A DNA stretch of 7,507 bases from an uncultured Woeseiaceae bacterium (lineage in GTDB: Bacteria > Pseudomonadota > Gammaproteobacteria > Woeseiales > Woeseiaceae). Positions 1 to 7,507 of the stretch are shown piece by piece (the first letter of the stretch is position 1; each line of letters opens with the position of its first letter). The position numbers and the translations under genes are program-made. The stretch spans positions 1 to 7,507 of the forward strand of contig CAMYMP010000698.1 in NCBI GenBank assembly GCA_947259435.1, written 5' to 3'. The notes below the pieces were generated by a model, which was given only the letters and a program-made list of their open reading frames with translations, ran no database searches and was not told the origin of the DNA.

Positions 1-1929
1 ACACCACTTTATTGTGAGGACGGCGGCACGCACATCATCACGCAGCTTGACAAGGACGACGTCGAGGCGATCGGTCTCGTCAAATTCGATTTCCTGGGCC
101 TCAAGACACTGACCATCATCGATTGGGCCGAGAAGATTGTGAACGAGTCGTTTCCTGATGCGGAGTTCGACATCGATCGGATTCCCATCGACGACGCAAA
201 GACCTTCGAGCTACTGCGTAGTACACAAACAGCAGCGGTCTTTCAGCTCGAGTCGAGCGGCATGAGGGACCTGATCAAGCGTATGCGACCGGACCGGTTC
301 GACGATCTGATTGCGCTCGTCGCCCTATTTCGTCCCGGGCCGTTGCAGTCAGGCATGGTAGATGACTTTATTACGCGCAGGCATGCGGTCAACAAAGCTG
401 ATATCGATTATCTGCATCCGGATCTCAAGCCACTACTCGAAGAAACCTATGGCGTCATCCTCTACCAGGAGCAGGTGATGCAGATTGCCCAGCTGCTGGC
501 AGGCTACACCCTCGGTAGTGCAGATCTATTGCGCCGTGCGATGGGTAAGAAAAACCCCGAGGCGATGGCCAAGCAGCGCGAGATCTTTGTCACAGGCGCG
601 ACGGAGCACGGAGTTGCGCAACATACGGCAACGCGAATTTTCGATTTGATGGAGAAATTTGCCGCTTACGGCTTCAATAAATCGCATTCCGCTGCATACG
701 CCGTGCTGGCGTATCAGACGGCCTATCTCAAAGCACATTACCCGGCGGCATTCATGGCGGCGGTCATGAGTGCGGATCTGGATAATACGGACCGGCTCGT
801 CACGCTCAAGGACGATTGCCGCAAACAGGCATTGCGGCTGCACGCGCCAGACATCAACCGATCTTCATACGCGTTCAGTATGGGGGACGAGCGTACTATT
901 CTCTATGGCCTGGGCGCGATAAAGGGTGTTGGCCGCGGAGCTGTGGAGTCGGTTATCGCGGAGCGTGAGACGCATGGAGCCTACAGCAGTCTCGCCGAAT
1001 TCTGCCGTCGTGTGGATCACGACAAGCTCAATCGGCGCGCTCTCGAAGCAATGATCAAGGCAGGCGCGATGGATCCTTTCGGCCAGTCGCGCCGCAGTTT
1101 GATGCACCAGGTCCCTGAAGCGCTGGCAAGTGCCGACCAGCAGGCGCGCGCGGCGGCCGCGGGCCAAAACGACATGTTCGGTCTCGAAGTAACGGCCGCG
1201 ATTGTCGACACACCGCAGCCGGTCGATCTGGCGGAGTGGCCAGAGCGGATTTTCCTGAGCAATGAGAAAGAGGCGCTTGGTCTGTATCTGACCGGCCATC
1301 CCTTTGACGCGGTGCGCGCAGATGCAATGTCCTTCGTCGACGGCAGGCTGGCCGATCTGGTCGGCGAACCCGCGCCGCAAACGTCGCGGGGAGAACGCAA
1401 CTACGCACATTCAAGCCGCGAGGTAACCGTAGCCGGACTCGTCGCGGACCTGAGAAAGCGCGGCAATCGCATCAGCGTAACGCTGGACGACGACACGGCC
1501 CGTATGGAAGTGAGCCTGTTCAGCGAGGCGTTCCAGGAGTTTCGGCACCTTCTCGTGAAGGACGAGATCGTCGTCATCAGTGGCCCGCTGCGCTACGACG
1601 ATTTCCTGGCAAGCTGGACAGTCAACGTCAAAAACGTACTGCACATTGATCGCGTCATTGAAAGCCGGGCCAAATCCATGGTCTTGAGTCTGGCACCAAA
1701 CGGGCAGGGCGAAACACTGCTTGTAAGGCTGCATGATTTGTTGCTGCCATATCGCGAAGGTAGCTGTGACGTGTCGGTCCAATATATTGGCGACTCGGCC
1801 ACTGCACGTTTGAATCTGGGGCCCGAATGGTCGGTGCGTCCAAGCCGCGAACTGCGTGACAAACTGAGCGAGTTGCTCGGGCAGAAAAATGTCCGCATGC
1901 TGTACGCACCCAGTCGGGAAATCATGTAA
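1..1929 (+). CDS. dnaE: DNA polymerase III alpha subunit, C-terminal part (5' end outside window)
   Basis: Catalytic subunit of the replicative DNA polymerase III holoenzyme. The frame is open from base 1 and gives 642 residues before TAA; by alignment from memory the first residue lies near residue 526 of the about 1160-residue E. coli protein, so the PHP domain and the first two catalytic aspartates lie upstream. The third catalytic Asp is visible at window residue 30 in KFDFLGL. Finger-domain motifs follow: FQLES (81), ALFRPGPL (108-115), LYQEQVM (154-160), LRRAMGKK (177-184) and FNKSHSAAYA (225-234). Then come a helix-hairpin-helix stretch, GLGAIKGVG (303-311), the internal beta-clamp-binding pentapeptide QNDMF (389-393, E. 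coli QADMF), an OB fold (about 475-550) and a tau-binding-type C-terminal domain. The reading frame is intact. An internal GTG at 139 is not the real start, because conserved DnaE sequence continues upstream of it. accA follows 33 nt later, the usual neighbour in Gammaproteobacteria. Confidence 0.98.
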   Translation, partial: TPLYCEDGGTHIITQLDKDDVEAIGLVKFDFLGLKTLTIIDWAEKIVNESFPDAEFDIDRIPIDDAKTFELLRSTQTAAVFQLESSGMRDLIKRMRPDRFDDLIALVALFRPGPLQSGMVDDFITRRHAVNKADIDYLHPDLKPLLEETYGVILYQEQVMQIAQLLAGYTLGSADLLRRAMGKKNPEAMAKQREIFVTGATEHGVAQHTATRIFDLMEKFAAYGFNKSHSAAYAVLAYQTAYLKAHYPAAFMAAVMSADLDNTDRLVTLKDDCRKQALRLHAPDINRSSYAFSMGDERTILYGLGAIKGVGRGAVESVIAERETHGAYSSLAEFCRRVDHDKLNRRALEAMIKAGAMDPFGQSRRSLMHQVPEALASADQQARAAAAGQNDMFGLEVTAAIVDTPQPVDLAEWPERIFLSNEKEALGLYLTGHPFDAVRADAMSFVDGRLADLVGEPAPQTSRGERNYAHSSREVTVAGLVADLRKRGNRISVTLDDDTARMEVSLFSEAFQEFRHLLVKDEIVVISGPLRYDDFLASWTVNVKNVLHIDRVIESRAKSMVLSLAPNGQGETLLVRLHDLLLPYREGSCDVSVQYIGDSATARLNLGPEWSVRPSRELRDKLSELLGQKNVRMLYAPSREIM

Positions 1930-1962
1930 AGTCATTCTTCCGACCATCGATCGGTACCTTGC

Positions 1963-2922
1963 ATGGACCTCAAATTCCTTGAGTTCGAACAACCTATCGC
2001 TGAACTCGAAGCGAAAATCGAGGAGTTGCGCTTTGTCGGTGACGATTCCGAGATCAATATCAACGAAGAGGTGTCACGACTTCGCAAGAAGAGCGAGGCG
2101 CTGACAAAAAGCATTTTTGCCAAGCTCAGCGCCTGGCAGATTGCGCAGGTTGCACGTCATCCGATGCGTCCTTACACGCTGGATTACCTCGAGAAGATCG
2201 CACCGGATTTTCAGGAGCTGCACGGTGACCGAATGTACGCTGACGATCCGGCGATCATCGGCGGAGTCGGCCGCATCGACGGGCGCGCAGTCATGTTCAT
2301 CGGACATCAGAAAGGCCGCGACACGAAGGAGCGCGTCAGGCGCAACTACGGGATGCCGAAACCCGAGGGATATCGCAAGGCGCAGCGCCTGATGCGTCTG
2401 GCCGAGAAATTTTCGATGCCTGTCGTGACTCTGATCGATACGCCCGGCGCGTACCCCGGCGTTGGCGCCGAGGAGCGCGGTCAAAGTGAGGCGATCGCTT
2501 ACAGTCTCTACCTGATGTCGGGGCTCCGGACGCCGATTATCAGCGTCGTGATTGGCGAAGGCGGTTCGGGCGGGGCTCTGGCCATCGGCGTCGGCGACCG
2601 GCTGCTGATGATGCAATACGGAATCTACTCGGTCATCTCGCCGGAAGGTTGCGCGTCGATCCTGTGGAAGAGCGCCGACAAAGCTCAGGATGCGGCAGAA
2701 GCCATGCGCATCACGGCGGAAAGCCTGAGCGGATTCGGCCTCGTCGACGAAGTGCTGCCCGAGCCATTGGGTGGTGCACATCGCAATCCCGCGCAGGCGG
2801 CCGATGTCATTCGCAACGCGCTGCTGAAAAACCTCGACGACCTCGAGCAGATGCCGATCGATCAACTCCTCGAAAACCGGCAGCGCCGCCTCGCAAGCTT
2901 CGGTCAATTCAAAGAAGCGTGA
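1963..2922 (+). CDS. accA: Acetyl-CoA carboxylase carboxyltransferase subunit alpha
   Basis: AccA pairs with AccD (not in the window) as the alpha2beta2 carboxyltransferase that moves the carboxyl group from carboxybiotin on AccB to acetyl-CoA, giving malonyl-CoA, the committed step of fatty-acid synthesis in the cytoplasm. The product is 319 residues, the same length as the E. coli protein. The N-terminal [18 protein letters not shown] helix (residues 5-22) matches the family start, which supports ATG 1963. Conserved crotonase-fold segments are [17 protein letters not shown] (158-174), [15 protein letters not shown] (198-212) and [18 protein letters not shown] (233-250); [10 protein letters not shown] (267-276) is also typical. 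No good Shine-Dalgarno is present; only a GG at 1953-1954 lies at a useful distance, so translation may partly depend on ribosomes arriving from dnaE. Its TGA stop overlaps the tilS start by four bases. Confidence 0.98.
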   Translation: MDLKFLEFEQPIAELEAKIEELRFVGDDSEININEEVSRLRKKSEALTKSIFAKLSAWQIAQVARHPMRPYTLDYLEKIAPDFQELHGDRMYADDPAIIGGVGRIDGRAVMFIGHQKGRDTKERVRRNYGMPKPEGYRKAQRLMRLAEKFSMPVVTLIDTPGAYPGVGAEERGQSEAIAYSLYLMSGLRTPIISVVIGEGGSGGALAIGVGDRLLMMQYGIYSVISPEGCASILWKSADKAQDAAEAMRITAESLSGFGLVDEVLPEPLGGAHRNPAQAADVIRNALLKNLDDLEQMPIDQLLENRQRRLASFGQFKEA

Positions 2923-4265
2923 CGTTCAAGCACGATGATCTGCTTGCCAAGCTCGCGGAGATTGCTGAGCTTGCGGGCCGGCCGGCTCGCTTTGTCATTG
3001 CGTACAGCGGCGGCCTCGATTCCACGGTAATGCTTTACGCGCTGGCCGCGTGCCGCGATGTGCATCAGACCGACCTAAAAGCAGTACATGTCGACCACGG
3101 ACTTCACGCCGATTCGGCCGCGTGGAGCCAACACTGCAAGGCGATAGCCAATTCTCTCGACGTGGAATTTGTTGATCTCAAAGTCGATGTCGATGTCGAT
3201 TCCGGTGAAGGCACTGAAGGTGCTGCCCGCAGAGCGCGCTACGATGCATTCCGGTCTTATGTTCAGGCCGGAGACTGGTTGCTCTCGGCGCATCACAAAG
3301 ACGATCAGGCCGAAACTTTGCTGCTCAATCTCATGCGTGGAAGCGGGCCCGCCGGACTCGCCGGAATCGGCGAGATACAGCCTTTGGCTGCCGGCTGGCT
3401 GGTGCGTCCATTGCTCTCCACTTCACGGCGTGAGTTGCAGGCTTATGCGGCTGAGCAGGAGCTTGATTGGATCGACGACCCGTCAAATGAGGACCGCCAG
3501 TTTGATCGAAATTATCTGCGTCACGAGGTCCTGCCGCGACTTGAAGCGCGATGGCCCAATGTTGCCAGCCGCCTGAAGCGAAGTGCAGTACTGGCTGGCG
3601 AAGCAGCACTGTTGCTTGACCAGCTGGCCGATGCCGACTTCCAGACACTGGGTGGACGACCGGACCGGCTCGCGCTGAAAAGGCTGCAGGAATTGCCGCC
3701 AGCGCGTCAGCGCAATGTCCTGCGCTACGTTGTACGCGAGTTGGGTCTGCCATCGCCACCAGCAACGACTTTGCAGAGCGTGATTGCAGAGTTGATTCCG
3801 GCTCGCGACGATGGCCAACCGATCGTGATATGGGCAGGCGCAGAAATTCGCCGCTACCGGGACAATGTATACGTGCTCGCGGCCAGCACGACGCCGGAGG
3901 CGGATGCCGGGCGTCCCATTCGAGTTGGAACGGCCACGAACCGCATTGCTTTGGCACCAGGGCTTGGTGATCTCGATTTCGAACCGGGCGCAGCATCGGG
4001 TCTGGCCGATGCCGTCGTTGCACGCGGGCTGGAGCTTCGATACCGGTCAGGCGGGGAAGAAATTAAGCCGCTAGGTCAAGCACATACACGAAAACTCAAG
4101 AAACTGCTTCAAGAAGAGGGGGTGGTTCCGTGGATGCGGGACAAGCTGCCGTTAGTGTATTCAGATGGCGAACTTGTCGCCGTTGCGGATCTGTGGATCG
4201 CGGCCAGCGCGGCGAGCGAACCGGGCACCGCAATTCGGTGGCGAAATCGGCCACCACTCCACTAA
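2919..4265 (+). CDS. tilS: tRNA(Ile)-lysidine synthase
   Basis: TilS attaches lysine to C34 of the CAU-anticodon tRNA-Ile using ATP, which switches the tRNA from Met to Ile identity and lets it read AUA. The protein is 448 residues (E. coli 432). The PP-loop motif SGGLDST is at residues 30-36; HHKDDQAET (125-133), [10 protein letters not shown] (140-149), WIDDPSNED (184-192) and FDRNYLR (195-201) are family signatures of the N-terminal ATPase domain. The C-terminal domain carries RKLKK (391-395) and [12 protein letters not shown], as in E. coli. The start chosen is GTG 2919: it overlaps the accA stop as GTGA and places the PP-loop about 30 residues in, close to the E. coli layout. The frame is open upstream to 2649 inside accA, but that stretch does not resemble TilS. 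No properly spaced Shine-Dalgarno is seen, so coupling to accA is likely. The gene itself uses AUA codons, for example in KAIAN and VIWAG, so its own translation depends on its product. Confidence 0.96.
   Translation: MTFKHDDLLAKLAEIAELAGRPARFVIAYSGGLDSTVMLYALAACRDVHQTDLKAVHVDHGLHADSAAWSQHCKAIANSLDVEFVDLKVDVDVDSGEGTEGAARRARYDAFRSYVQAGDWLLSAHHKDDQAETLLLNLMRGSGPAGLAGIGEIQPLAAGWLVRPLLSTSRRELQAYAAEQELDWIDDPSNEDRQFDRNYLRHEVLPRLEARWPNVASRLKRSAVLAGEAALLLDQLADADFQTLGGRPDRLALKRLQELPPARQRNVLRYVVRELGLPSPPATTLQSVIAELIPARDDGQPIVIWAGAEIRRYRDNVYVLAASTTPEADAGRPIRVGTATNRIALAPGLGDLDFEPGAASGLADAVVARGLELRYRSGGEEIKPLGQAHTRKLKKLLQEEGVVPWMRDKLPLVYSDGELVAVADLWIAASAASEPGTAIRWRNRPPLH
3183..3200 (+). repeat. Three tandem copies of the hexamer GTCGAT inside tilS
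   Basis: GTCGAT occurs three times in direct succession and encodes Val-Asp three times (residues 89-94 of TilS). A diverged copy, GTTGAT, lies 12 bases upstream. It sits in the variable linker between the beta strand after the HGL motif and the [13 protein letters not shown] helix, so it probably reflects local slippage in a tolerant loop rather than a functional element. Confidence 0.6.
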
Positions 4266-4337
4266 TGTCATTGTGTCCACAAGGGTGTTCTGTTAACGTC
4301 TAAAACCGTCTTTAATCCAACGACGGCGCGTATTTCC

Positions 4338-7507
<3,170 letters not shown>

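Noticed and set aside
865..1410. 181-codon open frame on the minus strand opposite dnaE, with two further antisense frames in the same area
   Set aside because: They mirror the DnaE coding frame; several overlapping frames in the same place show low stop-codon density rather than genes.
1930..1962. Small inverted repeat CCGA/TCGG and a GGTACC palindrome between dnaE and accA
   Set aside because: The stem is only four base pairs and has no T-tract, so a terminator or operator is not supported.
2074..2907. 277-codon open frame on the minus strand opposite accA
   Set aside because: It is antisense to conserved AccA, has no recognisable domain and no ribosome binding signal I could support.
2649..2918. 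Upstream in-frame extension of tilS by 90 codons
   Set aside because: The extension is an out-of-frame reading of the accA 3' end, rich in Arg, Ser and Pro, and has no counterpart in TilS; GTG 2919 gives the normal length.
4271..4282. Dyad TTGTG-TC-CACAA in the tilS-pyrG gap as a possible operator
   Set aside because: Five-base half-sites occur often by chance, and it matches no regulator site I recognise; it also overlaps the mini-ORF.
4288..4316. Possible sigma-70 promoter for pyrG with -10 TTTAAT at 4311-4316
   Set aside because: The -10 fits at five of six positions, but the -35 at 17-nt spacing (TTCTGT) fits at only two, so it cannot be called from sequence alone.

Overview
The window is a stretch of bacterial core chromosome carrying six housekeeping genes, all on the + strand and in the order dnaE (3' part), accA, tilS, pyrG, kdsA, eno (5' part). 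This order, with kdsA inserted between pyrG and eno, is typical of non-enteric Gammaproteobacteria (the Pseudomonas-type arrangement; E. coli keeps kdsA elsewhere). The KdsA protein is of the cysteine, metal-dependent type and reads more like Xanthomonadales or Aquifex KdsA than like the E. coli or Pseudomonas enzyme. My best guess is therefore a gammaproteobacterium near the Xanthomonadales/Chromatiales side. That placement is an inference from memory of the families, not from a search. Kdo synthesis implies a Gram-negative outer membrane with LPS.

Layout. Bases 1-1929 are the C-terminal part of the replicative DNA polymerase subunit DnaE, open from the first base. A 33-nt gap leads to accA (1963-2922), whose stop codon overlaps the GTG start of tilS (2919-4265) in a GTGA junction. 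A 153-nt gap follows, the only real intergenic region of the window. It holds a long two-part hairpin (4338-4389) with a T-rich tail just before pyrG (4419-6068). pyrG, kdsA (6065-6895) and eno (6892 to the end) are joined by two successive ATGA start/stop overlaps, which suggests one translationally coupled transcript.

How the genes fit together. The first block serves replication, the first step of fatty-acid synthesis and decoding of AUA codons. The second block has a clear metabolic link: enolase makes phosphoenolpyruvate, KdsA condenses it with arabinose 5-phosphate to make Kdo-8-phosphate, and PyrG makes the CTP that KdsB (not in the window) uses to activate Kdo. The hairpin in front of this block could be the tilS terminator or a leader attenuator; the small space left for a promoter downstream of it favours a leader position.

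No mobile element, CRISPR array, tRNA/rRNA gene, frameshift or foreign insertion was seen, and no unknown defence or exotic system is present. The points worth a second look are the pyrG leader hairpin, a 12-codon mini-ORF fused to the tilS stop, the cysteine-type KdsA with an unusual Gly-Thr-Cys motif, and the coupled PEP/CTP/Kdo gene block.
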